A DNA stretch of 64,000 nucleotides from Paraglaciecola arctica. Its GTDB lineage: Bacteria > Pseudomonadota > Gammaproteobacteria > Enterobacterales > Alteromonadaceae. A program made the position numbers and the translations under genes. Location: positions 1 to 64,000 of the forward strand of contig NZ_JAHKQO010000022.1 in the NCBI RefSeq assembly GCF_018861065.1, read 5' to 3'. The notes beneath the pieces were generated by a model. It saw nothing but the letters and a program-made list of their open reading frames with translations. It was not told the DNA's origin and searched no databases. Positions 8,812 through 18,664 of this stretch are shown piece after piece (positions within the stretch are counted from its first letter, which is position 1; every line of letters begins with the position of its first letter).

Positions 8812-10062
8812 TTAAATTCGTACTTCACCATCACCCATCACAATAAATTTTTCAGTTGTAAGTGATTCGGCGCCCATAGGACCGTAAGCGTGCAACTTAC
8901 TGGTAGAAATACCAATTTCTGCACCTAAACCCAATTGCCCACCATCTGAAAAACGTGATGATGCGTTAGCCATCACTACCGCAGAATTAATACGGCGAAT
9001 AAAAGCTTGGGTTTTAGAATAGTCTTGGCTAACTATCACTTCAGTATGCCCAGAACTATATTCTTCGATATGTTCTATTGCTTGCTCGAAGTCATCAACC
9101 ACTCTTACTGCAATTTCCATCGCCAAATATTCGGCGTGCCAATCATCTTCAGTGGCAGGCTGCGCATTACTAAAATAATATATACTATTTTCGCAAGCAT
9201 GTACTAGCGTATTGTGCTCTGCCAACATTGCCGCCGCCTTAGGTAAAAACGATGCGGCTATGTCTTTATGTACCACTAAGGTTTCTAGTGAATTACATAC
9301 ACCAGTACGTTGCGTTTTGCCGTTCTTGAGAATGTCTAAGCCTTTATTCTGATCTGCGGCGCTGTCTACATACAGGTGGCATACACCTTTATAATGTTGA
9401 ATAACAGGAATACGGCTATTTTGTGAGACAAAACGAATCAACCCTTCGCCACCTCGCGGGATAATCAGATCAATAGATTCATTGAGTGTCATTAATTCGT
9501 TCATCACGGCGCGATCGGGATCAGGCACAACTACCACAGCCGCAGGATCTAATTGCTGTTTCGCCAAAGCGCTTTTTATACATTCTGCCAAGGCTAAGTT
9601 GGAGTGAATCGCTTCCTTGCCGCCACGCAACACTACTGCGTTACCCGCTTTTAAACATAACGCAGCAGCATCAATAGTCACGTTAGGACGAGATTCGTAA
9701 ATCATCGCAATCACGCCTAAAGGAATTCGCATTTTTCCTACTTGGATACCACTAGGCATGCGTTCAATTTTGGAAATAGACCCTACAGGATCAGCCTGAC
9801 CTGCAATTTCAATAACAGCCTCAGCAATGTCTTGAATACGTTTAGGATCTAAACCTAAACGATCTAACATGGCAGCATCTAAGCCGTTTTCTTCGCCCGC
9901 GATTAGGTCTTTTTTATTAGCAGCTAAAATAGCTGGGGTGTTTTCCACCAATGCCTCAGCAATATCGCTCAATAACTGATTTTTTTGCCCTGCGGTCAAG
10001 CTAGCAATTTGACGCGCTGCTTTTTTGGCTTGTTGGGCAGCACTGGTAATAGAGAAACTCAT
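8812..10062 (-). CDS. proA: Gamma-glutamyl phosphate reductase
   Basis: Second enzyme of proline synthesis: NADPH-dependent reduction of glutamyl-5-phosphate to glutamate semialdehyde, in the cytoplasm. The product is 416 aa from the ATG at 10062 (AAGGGA upstream), nearly the same as E. coli ProA (417); a TTG reading to 10104 would overlap proB and is less likely. ALDH-like fold with YESRPNVT, the catalytic-cysteine region RTGVCNSLET (Cys in GVCN) and the C-terminal LGLGAEIGIST. It follows proB on the same strand, 38 bases apart, forming a proBA operon. Confidence 0.97.
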   Translation of the reverse strand: MSFSITSAAQQAKKAARQIASLTAGQKNQLLSDIAEALVENTPAILAANKKDLIAGEENGLDAAMLDRLGLDPKRIQDIAEAVIEIAGQADPVGSISKIERMPSGIQVGKMRIPLGVIAMIYESRPNVTIDAAALCLKAGNAVVLRGGKEAIHSNLALAECIKSALAKQQLDPAAVVVVPDPDRAVMNELMTLNESIDLIIPRGGEGLIRFVSQNSRIPVIQHYKGVCHLYVDSAADQNKGLDILKNGKTQRTGVCNSLETLVVHKDIAASFLPKAAAMLAEHNTLVHACENSIYYFSNAQPATEDDWHAEYLAMEIAVRVVDDFEQAIEHIEEYSSGHTEVIVSQDYSKTQAFIRRINSAVVMANASSRFSDGGQLGLGAEIGISTSKLHAYGPMGAESLTTEKFIVMGDGEVRI

Positions 10063-10100
10063 ATTTGTATGTCCCTTGTCTAAAATTAATTCATTGCAGT

Positions 10101-11198
10101 TCAAAGCAACACTAAGTCGTCACGATGTATTGCGACTTCGCCGAGAGTGTAACCTAAAGTGGTTTCGATTTTTTGGCTCTTCAAACCCTTTATTATGTTT
10201 AAATCTGTGCCGCTATAAAGTGCAATACCTTTAGCGATGATGTGGGTTTTATAACTAATGTTTACCGCTTCACCAGACATGAACTGCCCACTCACCTTAA
10301 TAATACCAGAGGGTAACAGTGACGCGCCGTTTTCTAATAAAGCCTGTTTAGCACCTTGGTCAATTTCGATGGTACCTTTGGTTTTTAAGGTGTGCCTTAA
10401 CCAAGTATCACGGGCGTTATCCAAAGTCTGGTTTGGCTTAAACAAAGTGCCTGGTGAATGTCCGTTAGCCAAGTCTGCAAATACCGCTGGATCACGGCCA
10501 TTGACAATCAATGTTTGAATACCAGAATCCACACATTTTTGCGCTGCTTGTAATTTGGTTTGCATACCCCCAGTGCCTACATCACTGCCCGCTCCACCTG
10601 CCAACAGGTAGATACTTTCGTCAATAGTGTTCACTTCTGGGATTAACTTAGCGCCTGGTTTTTTTCTTGGATCTGCATCGTATAAACCATTTATATCAGA
10701 GCATATTATCAGTGTGTCGGCTTCTGCAACCAGTGCCGTGTATGCCGCCAAATTATCGTTGTCTCCTACCTTTAGTTCGTTGATGGCGACAGTGTCATTT
10801 TCATTCACTATAGGTAACGCATTATTTTTCAATAATTCTCGCAGTGTATTTTTGATATTGACGTAACGAGTGCGATTATGTAAATCATCTGATGTAAGTA
10901 ATATTTGCGCACAATCAAAATCAAATAAGCTAGCCCAATTGGCCATCATTTGTGTTTGCCCAATTGCTGCCATAGCCTGCTTTTCTACAATCGAAGGGTG
11001 GTGTTTAAACGCAATTTTTCCCTTACCTGCCGCCACACTGCCAGAAGAAACCAAAATCATTTCTTTACCTTGTTTGCGACTGATATTAATAAATTCGGCT
11101 ATTGGCCGAAGGTACTCCTGACTACACTGATTATTATTAGGTGCAATCAAACTACTACCGACTTTAATTACTGCTCGTTTCCAATTGACCTTGAACAT
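10101..11198 (-). CDS. proB: Glutamate 5-kinase
   Basis: First enzyme of proline synthesis: ATP-dependent phosphorylation of glutamate, normally feedback-inhibited by proline. 365 aa (E. coli 367). Amino-acid-kinase domain with VIKVGSSLIAP at the N-terminus, NENDTVA and VGTGGMQTKLQAA, followed by a C-terminal PUA domain from about residue 275. The ATG at 11198 has GAGGT upstream. First gene of proBA; it diverges from the M1 peptidase gene across a 282-base gap. Confidence 0.97.
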   Translation of the reverse strand: MFKVNWKRAVIKVGSSLIAPNNNQCSQEYLRPIAEFINISRKQGKEMILVSSGSVAAGKGKIAFKHHPSIVEKQAMAAIGQTQMMANWASLFDFDCAQILLTSDDLHNRTRYVNIKNTLRELLKNNALPIVNENDTVAINELKVGDNDNLAAYTALVAEADTLIICSDINGLYDADPRKKPGAKLIPEVNTIDESIYLLAGGAGSDVGTGGMQTKLQAAQKCVDSGIQTLIVNGRDPAVFADLANGHSPGTLFKPNQTLDNARDTWLRHTLKTKGTIEIDQGAKQALLENGASLLPSGIIKVSGQFMSGEAVNISYKTHIIAKGIALYSGTDLNIIKGLKSQKIETTLGYTLGEVAIHRDDLVLL

Positions 11199-11480
11199 AT
11201 TTTACCTCGTGCACTTATGCGATTAGAGTACGATAAAACCAAGGAGAAACAAGCCATTGTAGTTATAAGCTATGATCTAAAAATTGTCAGCTTACGAAAT
11301 AATTATTCTAAAAAAGGTCACAATAAATCCCCAAAATAAATAGATTGCGACTATTACGGCTTACTTATGGAAAGAATTTTCTAAAAATTTGTAATAAAAT
11401 GGGGAGCGGTAAAAAATGCTCGTACTCAAAGAAGCAAAAATTGCCCCGCAGATCACGATTAACGACCATTAGGGAATAAA

Positions 11481-13940
11481 ATGTTTAATAAACTCATTAC
11501 CATAGCAGTGCTGTCGTTTACGACTATTGGCGCTGCCAATGCATCAATTAACCAAACTAAAGGCGACTTTGAAGATAAATTTCGTCAATTAGAAGAGTCT
11601 CTTCCTACCCCTAACGTCTACCGCAACGCAGCAGGTGAACCTGGGCATGAATATTGGCAACAGCAAGTTGATTACAAAATCAAAGCAAAACTAGACGAAA
11701 ACAAACGTCGAATTACTGCTAGCCAAGACATCACTTACCACAATAATTCTCCAGATACTCTTAAGTATCTTTGGGTACAGTTGGATCAGAATAAGTTTCG
11801 TAATGATTCGATGTCTGCCATGACAACCACCTTTGGTGGTATAGGTAATCGTGGTCCAGCAACTTCAACAGCATCCGGTAGCAAACCAGCTCAGCTTAGT
11901 TTAGGAGCATTGCGCCGCCACCAATTTACAGAAGACAATGTTTTAGGTTATGACATTCAAGCTGTAAAAAACAGTAAAGGTAAGACACTTAAGCACACTA
12001 TTGTTGGTACCAACATGCGTGTCGATTTGCCTACCCCTCTTAGGCCAGGGAAAAAAGTAGAATTCTCAATTGATTTTGCTTTCAACATTGTAGAAGAAGA
12101 TGCGGTATCGGCACGTTCAGGCTACGAACACTTCCCTGATGATGAACGAGAAGGCGGCAATGACATATTTTTGCTTGCGCAGTGGTTCCCACGTTTACAT
12201 GCCTACACAGATTATGAAGCTTGGACTAACAAAGAGTTTATTGGTCGTGGTGAGTTTACTTTGGAGTTCGGTAATTACGATGTTGAATTAACAGTACCTG
12301 CTGATCATATTGTTAGCTCAACAGGTGCCTTGCAAAACCCTAAGAGTGTTTTGACATCTACACAACGTAAGCGCCTGAAAGAAGCTGAAAAAGCTGACCG
12401 AATTGTATTTATAGTGACTGAAGAAGAAGCACTAGAAAACGAAAAAGAAGGCACTACTAAGTCTAAAACGTGGAAATTTAAAGCCGAAAACGTGCGCGAT
12501 TTTGCATGGGCTTCTTCACGTAAATTTATGTGGGATGCACGTGGTCATCAGCAAGGTGGTAACGACCAACCTTTGGTTATGGCTATGTCTTTTTATCCTA
12601 AAGAAGGTGGCGATTTATGGAAGAAATATTCCACTGAAGCTGTCATTCAAACTTTAGAAGTGTATAGCCGCTTTTCTTTTGATTACCCGTATCCAGTAGC
12701 CCAGTCAGTCAATGGTCCTGTAGGTGGTATGGAATATCCGATGATCACTTTCAATGGTCCTCGTACAGAATTACAAGACGACGGTAGCCGTACTTATTCT
12801 CAAGCCGAAAAACGCTTTTTGATTGGCGTGGTGATTCACGAAGTTGGACATATTTATTTTCCAATGGTGGTTAACTCTGATGAGCGCCAATGGACTTGGA
12901 TGGATGAAGGTCTGAATAGCTTCTTAGATGGAGTGGCTGGTCGCGAATGGGATCCAACTATTCCTTGGGGTGTAGAGCCACGGGATATCGTGAGCTATAT
13001 GAAGTCATCTACCCAAGTACCTATTATGACTCAATCTGATAGCGTTTTACGTTTAGGACCCAATGCCTACGGTAAACCTGCTGTAGCATTAAATATTCTT
13101 CGCGAGACAATTTTAGGTCGTGAATTATTTGATTTTGCGTTCAAGGAATATGCTTTACGTTGGAAATATAAGCGTCCTACACCAGCCGATTTTTTCCGTA
13201 CTATGGAAGAAGCTTCAGGTGTTGATTTAGATTGGTTTTGGCGTGGTTGGTTCTACAGTACAGATCATGTAGATATCTCAATCGATAGAATCTCTAAGTT
13301 GCGCTTGGATACTAAAGATCCTGATATTGACTTTAACCGTTTGCGCCAAGAAGAATTAGACAAACCACTATCTTTAACCGACGAGCGTAATAAAGCCGAA
13401 GGCAAAAAATTATGGGTTGAACGTTTCCCTGATATCACTGATTTCTATGACGAAAACGATCGCTTTACTGTGACCAATAAAGAACGTAATGCATACAAGA
13501 AGTTTTTGGACAAATTGGAGCCGTGGGAAAAAACTGTATTTGAACGCGCGGTTAAAGAAGACAAAAACTACTATGTTTTAGAGTTTTCTAACAAAGGCGG
13601 CTTAGTCATGCCGATCATTTTAGAGCTGACCTTTGCTGACGGCACCACAGAAAATCAGTACATACCTGCAGAAATATGGCGTCGTACCCCTAAAGCAGTT
13701 AACAAGATGATCATCACAGACAAAAACAAAGAGCTAGTCAGCGTGACTGTTGATCCTCGCTGGGAAACCGCAGATGTAAACGTTGATAACAACCATTATC
13801 CTCGTAAAATTGTCCCTTCTCGTATCGAAGCATACAAGTCGAAAAAGAGCACCAGAAAGGTATCTAGAGACATTATGCAAGATATTAAAACTGAGCTAAA
13901 AACAGACAAAGAAGAAGATGACAAAGACAACGATGAATAA
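11481..13940 (+). CDS. Exported M1 family zinc metallopeptidase
   Basis: Gluzincin aminopeptidase-type protein, 819 aa, with a signal peptide (residues 1-21, ending GAANA). HEVGH at 453-457 and Glu476 give the HExxH-18-E zinc site; GGMEYPM lies upstream at the place of the M1 GxMEN substrate motif. The C-terminus is rich in Lys/Asp/Glu. Predicted periplasmic or cell-surface peptidase. AGGGAATAAA precedes the start. The downstream DUF6702-like gene begins inside the last codons, so the two are translationally coupled. Family certain; substrate unknown. Confidence 0.92.
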   Translation: MFNKLITIAVLSFTTIGAANASINQTKGDFEDKFRQLEESLPTPNVYRNAAGEPGHEYWQQQVDYKIKAKLDENKRRITASQDITYHNNSPDTLKYLWVQLDQNKFRNDSMSAMTTTFGGIGNRGPATSTASGSKPAQLSLGALRRHQFTEDNVLGYDIQAVKNSKGKTLKHTIVGTNMRVDLPTPLRPGKKVEFSIDFAFNIVEEDAVSARSGYEHFPDDEREGGNDIFLLAQWFPRLHAYTDYEAWTNKEFIGRGEFTLEFGNYDVELTVPADHIVSSTGALQNPKSVLTSTQRKRLKEAEKADRIVFIVTEEEALENEKEGTTKSKTWKFKAENVRDFAWASSRKFMWDARGHQQGGNDQPLVMAMSFYPKEGGDLWKKYSTEAVIQTLEVYSRFSFDYPYPVAQSVNGPVGGMEYPMITFNGPRTELQDDGSRTYSQAEKRFLIGVVIHEVGHIYFPMVVNSDERQWTWMDEGLNSFLDGVAGREWDPTIPWGVEPRDIVSYMKSSTQVPIMTQSDSVLRLGPNAYGKPAVALNILRETILGRELFDFAFKEYALRWKYKRPTPADFFRTMEEASGVDLDWFWRGWFYSTDHVDISIDRISKLRLDTKDPDIDFNRLRQEELDKPLSLTDERNKAEGKKLWVERFPDITDFYDENDRFTVTNKERNAYKKFLDKLEPWEKTVFERAVKEDKNYYVLEFSNKGGLVMPIILELTFADGTTENQYIPAEIWRRTPKAVNKMIITDKNKELVSVTVDPRWETADVNVDNNHYPRKIVPSRIEAYKSKKSTRKVSRDIMQDIKTELKTDKEEDDKDNDE

Positions 13941-14433
13941 AATCGTTAATTGGGCTCTAGGAACGCTGCTATTTGCAGCGTTCTCTATTTCGGCCCACCA
14001 GCAAAAAACCTCTTTTAGCACAGTGTTATTTAATCCACGTACCGAAAATATCGAAGTCATGCATCGATTTAGAGTACATGATGCAGAACACGCGGTGAAA
14101 GAAATTTTCGGTAAGGATGCTGATATTCTTGACTCAACAGAGACTCAAGAACAGTTTGGCGATTACGTTAATAAGCGCTTTAGTTTGTATGATAGTAGTG
14201 AGCAATTGCTACCACTAAAAATGGTAGGGGTCGAAATAGACGGAAAATTTTTGTGGGTATATCAAGAAACCACACAACCGAGTAAAATGGAAAATATGTC
14301 GATACGTCATAATGCCTTACGGGACCTTTGGCCGAAACAAGTCAACACCATTAATATCGAAGGCAAAGGTAAATTACAAACTTTAACTTTTGCTGATTCA
14401 GTCGAGTTACTCACGCTCTCTTTCGAGCATTAA
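13918..14433 (+). CDS. Exported protein of the DUF6702 type
   Basis: Small exported protein of 171 aa, with a hydrophobic signal segment (IVNWALGTLLFAAFSISA) and no known enzymatic motif. The sequence after the signal (HQQKTSFSTVLFNPRTENIE) matches the pattern I associate with DUF6702, proteins found beside M1 peptidases. It overlaps the peptidase gene by 23 bases; a second ATG at 13933 would reduce this to 8 and is equally plausible. Function unknown; co-expression with the peptidase is the main clue. Confidence 0.75.
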   Translation: MTKTTMNKIVNWALGTLLFAAFSISAHQQKTSFSTVLFNPRTENIEVMHRFRVHDAEHAVKEIFGKDADILDSTETQEQFGDYVNKRFSLYDSSEQLLPLKMVGVEIDGKFLWVYQETTQPSKMENMSIRHNALRDLWPKQVNTINIEGKGKLQTLTFADSVELLTLSFEH

Positions 14434-14490
14434 TGCCCGCTGCTGCAAAGCTGATCTAGATCAATATGAAGTATCAATAACGACCTAAAC

Positions 14491-14524
14491 TAACCTCTGT
14501 TATCAAACGAACTAACAGAGGTTA
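14491..14524 (+). promoter_or_regulatory. Strong hairpin hiding the ribosome-binding site of the next small gene
   Basis: Perfect 12-base arms TAACCTCTGTTA (14491-14502) and TAACAGAGGTTA (14513-14524) around a 10-base loop. The right arm contains AGAGG, the Shine-Dalgarno of the ATG at 14531, and ATTTTT follows at once. It can act as a terminator for the peptidase operon or as a structure that hides the binding site; the sequence cannot say which. Confidence 0.7.
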
Positions 14525-14530
14525 ATTTTT

Positions 14531-14653
14531 ATGTGGGATCTAATTTTGAACGACCCAGTAGCATGGGGCTCTATACTTGGTATTGGAATAATAGTGGCGA
14601 TGGGGGCTTTTTATACCTATCTGTTTATCCATAATACTAAGGAAAACCGCTAG
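14531..14653 (+). CDS. Small membrane protein, DUF3149-like
   Basis: Forty-residue protein beginning MWDLILNDPVAWGS, with one transmembrane helix (about residues 12-33) and a short basic tail ending KENR. The MWDLxxxDPV opening and size fit the DUF3149 family of single-pass small proteins. AGAGG lies 9 bases before the ATG, inside the hairpin at 14491-14524. It follows the DUF6702-type gene by 97 bases. Function unknown. Confidence 0.75.
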   Translation: MWDLILNDPVAWGSILGIGIIVAMGAFYTYLFIHNTKENR

Positions 14654-14950
14654 GTTCTGCGATGTTAACTTTCTGCCATTCTCAATTTATCGCTAATTCG
14701 TTAGGGTTGTAACACGCCCTTTATGGTAGAAATTGACACAGTTTTAGTTGGCTGAATAAACGGACTTTGCCGCTTCATATCAATACCAAGTCAAAAATAA
14801 CCTTTTAAAAAACCTAGCTTTATGGAATGCTGTAAAGAACTTACCATGTTAGCTAGGCCAGTATGTCTCATTCTACTTTCCTTAGTGGAACCGAAAACCT
14901 AAATACGACCATCTTAATCACTACACTAATACTGCGGGTGTAATACCTGA

Positions 14951-15715
14951 GTGAAATATTTAGTTTTCCTATTATTCATTAGTGTGCCTTTGGTCACTCA
15001 GGCTAAATCTAATGAGATATTATTTGTTGGCTCGAGCTTTCCGGTTATTTTACAACAAACTAAAAATGGTCAAATAACTGGCTTAGCATCCGATATTATT
15101 AGTCAGATCATGTCCTCAATGGATATGCCCTATAAAATCATTATTGTGCCGTGGAAGCGCGCACAGACAATGATTGAAAATGGTCAGGCTGATGTCATCA
15201 TTGGCCCTTATAAAACCGCAAAAAGGGAAGCGTTATTTGATTTTAGTGCCCATCCATTTTATAAGGACAAGATGGTACTGTTTGCGCATCGCTCCAATAC
15301 TATTCAATGGACGGGCAACTTATCCACGTTGCAAGGTAAAACGTTAGGCGTGCCACTAGGTTGGACTGGTGGTGAGAACTATGAATCATCGAAACACTTG
15401 ATCAATATCTATAACGTACCAAGGTTAAGAAACGGTATTCAAATGGTTGTCAAAAAGCGAATTGACTTTGTATTGGCCAACCTAAGAAATGCTGAATTTA
15501 TTATTTCAAACGAAAAACTCGCTAAAGATTTGCAGTTATTACTTCCTGAAATCCAATCGACTAATGGGTATTTTGGGTTTTCAAAAACCTCCAATAATTC
15601 GTCTTTTAAGAGGATGTTTTCCGATGAACTCAGCAAACTATTTAATCAGGGTGAAATTAGTCGTTTGAACCGTCAATATGGATTGCGCTTTGATAACAGT
15701 GCAGTGTTGCAATAA
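14951..15715 (+). CDS. Periplasmic solute-binding protein, family 3 (PBP2) type
   Basis: Exported 254 aa protein starting at GTG, with a signal peptide (MKYLVFLLFISVPLVTQAKS). It has a single PBP2/SBP_bac_3 fold: GLASDII, VPWKRAQTMIENGQADVIIG and GKTLGVPLGW are recognisable blocks. No permease or ATPase gene is adjacent, so it is probably an orphan binding protein, a common state in Alteromonadales; ligand not predictable. No good ribosome-binding site is seen before the GTG. The 297 bases upstream hold a weak inverted repeat (CCTAGCT...AGCTAGG) and nothing else recognised. Confidence 0.8.
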   Translation: MKYLVFLLFISVPLVTQAKSNEILFVGSSFPVILQQTKNGQITGLASDIISQIMSSMDMPYKIIIVPWKRAQTMIENGQADVIIGPYKTAKREALFDFSAHPFYKDKMVLFAHRSNTIQWTGNLSTLQGKTLGVPLGWTGGENYESSKHLINIYNVPRLRNGIQMVVKKRIDFVLANLRNAEFIISNEKLAKDLQLLLPEIQSTNGYFGFSKTSNNSSFKRMFSDELSKLFNQGEISRLNRQYGLRFDNSAVLQ

Positions 15716-15745
15716 GCTGGATAACATCACCCAGCTCTCTAGCCT

Positions 15746-17032
15746 CTAGCCCATTTTATTCAGGTTACCGTCTATTTCTAGAGTAGGTTCTGCAGTGTTA
15801 AGAATCTCGGCCTTTTTATAGAACAAGAATACTGTATTAATCACTACCCACAGGGCAAGTGTCCATTCGAGCCAATTGGGTAAGCTATACACTATTAACG
15901 CACCTACAATTAAAGTGTATTTAAGACACTCCAAATACATTGCCTTAGGGTTATTTTCCATCACTAAGCCTGCAGAAATACTGGAATAAAAAACAAATAA
16001 CACAACTAAAATTTGCTCAACAACACTGAAGCTTGAAACATTCATCATTAACAACAAACCAATAAACACAATCAATGAATATTGTATTAGGCTGTAAAAT
16101 TTATTAGTTAATGACAGCGAAATGTCGAATTTTTTAAATTTAGTCAGATCAACCCGGCTTAGTGGGTAATTAAGTTCCACATCTGCAGGTCGCCACCCGG
16201 TGCGTTTAAACCAAATGAGTAGTTTATCTTGCCAACGTTTTGCATGCCAACTGTCTTTAAATAATTGGCTGTAAACATGGACGTTTGCCCAAAGCGGATT
16301 CCAACTTTTAAGTGCTTTTCGAATACCATAAATAGGAGGCTCTTCATCCAACTCCTCCTGGAATGAACCAAACAGGCGATCCCACAGAATAAACACACCT
16401 CCATAATTGCGATCGATATATATTTGGTTTTGTGCGTGATGCACTCTATGGTTAGACGGGGTAACAAACACCCACTCATACCAACCCAACTTTGGAATAT
16501 GCCGAGTATGAACCCAAAATTGGTAGATAAGATTTAAGGACCCTACTGCTATAAGTAAGGCGGGCTCAAAACCCAATATCGCCATAGGAAGGTAAAAAAT
16601 CCAGCTGAAAAAACTGCTACTACTTTGTCGCAATGCGGTTGTTAAATTGTATTCTTCGCTGGAGTGATGGACTACATGGGCGGCCCACAAGATATTCATC
16701 TCGTGTCCTAGACGATGGTTCCAATAATAACAAAAATCATACAGTACAAACGCACTTAGCCACACCCACCAGCTTGATGATAATTGAAACAATGCTAGTT
16801 GCTCGTAAACCAGCACGTAAATAGTCAAAGGTAACAATAACTTGATGATACCGGTCATTCTACTTAACACACCGGCGGTTAAACTATTAATGCTGTCATT
16901 AACGCGGTAATAATCGGTACCTTTAACTTTTTCTAACAACAATTCGATTATGATCAGCAAGAAAAAAAACGGCACTGCATATAAAATAATATTCAAAAGG
17001 CTTCTACTTGTCTTAAAATAAGTTAGCGACAT
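15746..17032 (-). CDS. Sterol desaturase / fatty acid hydroxylase family membrane protein
   Basis: Integral membrane di-iron oxygenase family protein, 428 aa from the ATG at 17032; a GTG extension to 17101 is possible, but the product makes best sense from MSLTYFK. Several membrane segments, with three histidine clusters: HRLGHEMN, HVVHHSSEEYN and NHRVHHAQN, the HxxxH/HxxHH pattern of the fatty acid hydroxylase superfamily. After them comes a cytoplasmic stretch and a second hydrophobic block. Family members modify sterols, fatty acids, ether lipids or carotenoids; the substrate here is not predictable. It is convergent with the solute-binding protein gene. Confidence 0.88.
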   Translation of the reverse strand: MSLTYFKTSRSLLNIILYAVPFFFLLIIIELLLEKVKGTDYYRVNDSINSLTAGVLSRMTGIIKLLLPLTIYVLVYEQLALFQLSSSWWVWLSAFVLYDFCYYWNHRLGHEMNILWAAHVVHHSSEEYNLTTALRQSSSSFFSWIFYLPMAILGFEPALLIAVGSLNLIYQFWVHTRHIPKLGWYEWVFVTPSNHRVHHAQNQIYIDRNYGGVFILWDRLFGSFQEELDEEPPIYGIRKALKSWNPLWANVHVYSQLFKDSWHAKRWQDKLLIWFKRTGWRPADVELNYPLSRVDLTKFKKFDISLSLTNKFYSLIQYSLIVFIGLLLMMNVSSFSVVEQILVVLFVFYSSISAGLVMENNPKAMYLECLKYTLIVGALIVYSLPNWLEWTLALWVVINTVFLFYKKAEILNTAEPTLEIDGNLNKMG

Positions 17033-17174
17033 AATCAGTGTAAATGTCAAACAATGGTCAGTCCAGTTATGAATACAATTACAATATTTTACGGTATGCA
17101 CGTATCATTTAGGCGGTTATTTAAGTAGGCTGAAGTGAACGTATAAAGAAAGGCATTTAGTTAATAGGAAAATC

Positions 17175-17990
17175 ATGAGCGAAGAATCTAAAAAATCGTT
17201 AATTCCACATTTCACTATAGGTGCAATTGTTTTGGCTGTAATTTTAGCGGTAGTGTTTTGGCCCAGCGAACCAGAGCCTAAGCCTGAACCGCTCGTTGTG
17301 GCACCTGTCTCTCCTGTGATTGAACCTCAAATTGAACCTGTTATCGAAGAGCCACCCACCGAAGTCATTCCAGAGCCAGTGATAGAGGACCCGGAACCCG
17401 AAGTGATTCCAGAGCCTGAACCTTTAGATACCAGCGATGGAACAGTGAAAACTAAATTATTAAGCTTATCTGACTATGATGCTTTTGCGCGTTTACTGAT
17501 TGATGACGCACTATTGCAGCGCTTTGTAATCATGACCAACACTTTAGCCGACGAAGGATTAGCCACTAACAATAGGGTATTGGCTAAACCAGATAAACCA
17601 TTTCGCACCTACAGGCAAGCCGATAAAGAATGGATTGACCCGGCCAGTTTCAAGCGTTATGCGCCTTATGTTGAAGTGCTTGAATCACTTGAAACCGAAT
17701 CTTTGTTGCAACTGTATCAAGAATACAAACCAGCAATTGAACAAATTTTCTCTGAGATTGCGAGCCCATACGACAGCTTTGACGACAAGCTTGAAGAAGC
17801 CATAGATGTATTACTAGACACACCAGAAGTGCCGTTTCCACTCGAAGTGTACACCGATAGTGTCATGTACAAATTTAAAGATAGCCGACTAGAATCTTTA
17901 ACCGCTCCTCAAAAGCAGTTATTGCGTACAGGACCTGAAAACATGCGGCGTATTAAAGCAAAATTACGCGAGATTAAAGAATCCCTTTAA
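17175..17990 (+). CDS. Membrane-anchored DUF3014 protein
   Basis: 271 aa: a short cytoplasmic tail, one transmembrane helix (about residues 12-29), then a Pro/Glu-rich spacer with repeated PEP/EPE motifs (about 31-85), then the DUF3014 domain (LSLSDYDAFARLLIDDALLQ onward). Predicted inner-membrane protein with a periplasmic domain. AGGAAAATC precedes the ATG. Its stop codon directly abuts the next ATG (17991), so the pair is an operon. Function unknown. Confidence 0.85.
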   Translation: MSEESKKSLIPHFTIGAIVLAVILAVVFWPSEPEPKPEPLVVAPVSPVIEPQIEPVIEEPPTEVIPEPVIEDPEPEVIPEPEPLDTSDGTVKTKLLSLSDYDAFARLLIDDALLQRFVIMTNTLADEGLATNNRVLAKPDKPFRTYRQADKEWIDPASFKRYAPYVEVLESLETESLLQLYQEYKPAIEQIFSEIASPYDSFDDKLEEAIDVLLDTPEVPFPLEVYTDSVMYKFKDSRLESLTAPQKQLLRTGPENMRRIKAKLREIKESL

Positions 17991-18536
17991 ATGGCAACTT
18001 TCGATTTAGGCGCCTTTCAAAATCAAATCAGCGCACAAAATGCTGCGTTGCCGCCTGTTGATAAATGGAACCCCGACTTTTGTGGTGACATTGATATACA
18101 AATAAAACACGATGGCACTTGGTTTTACATGGGCACCCCCATCGGCCGAAAGCCACTAGTTAAACTTTTTGCCAGTGTGTTAAAACGCGAAGACCAAAAT
18201 TATTTTTTGGTTACACCAGTAGAGAAGGTAGGGATTCAAGTTGAAGACGTGCCTTTTATCATTACCCAGTGGCAAAAAGAAGAGGATAAATTGTTATTCA
18301 CCACCAACACTGGTGATGATTTTATAGTTAGCTCCGAAAACCCCATAAAAATTTTTGCGGACAAAAAAACTGCAGCCTTCCTACCTTATGCTTTGGTTCG
18401 CAGAAATTTATGGGCTCGTCTACATCAAAATGTGTTCTATCAACTCGCTGAGTTAGGCACAGAACAACAGTTAAACGGTAAAAATCATTTAATGCTCAAT
18501 AGTGGAGACTACAGCTTTAGTCTAGGTGAGCTTTAA
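17991..18536 (+). CDS. DUF1285 protein
   Basis: Soluble protein of 181 aa, start codon directly after the DUF3014 stop. WNPDFCGDIDIQIKHDGTWFYMGTPIGR near the N-terminus (residues 21-50) is the typical DUF1285 opening. No catalytic motif or export signal is seen. The family has a structure but no established role; coupling to the DUF3014 gene suggests a shared function. Confidence 0.88.
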   Translation: MATFDLGAFQNQISAQNAALPPVDKWNPDFCGDIDIQIKHDGTWFYMGTPIGRKPLVKLFASVLKREDQNYFLVTPVEKVGIQVEDVPFIITQWQKEEDKLLFTTNTGDDFIVSSENPIKIFADKKTAAFLPYALVRRNLWARLHQNVFYQLAELGTEQQLNGKNHLMLNSGDYSFSLGEL

Positions 18537-18664
18537 CCAAAGCGAATAGATGTATTGTTTAATACACACTCATCAATAGCTTATTGATTTAATTGAAACA
18601 AATGAGGCGATACAACGGTCTGTTACGGCGTTGTAATAAATTTACTTTAAATGGAGAAACATCA

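Noticed and set aside
10950-11339. Plus-strand frame of 129 residues over the start of proB
   Set aside because: Antisense to conserved proB sequence, with no ribosome-binding site or family resemblance.
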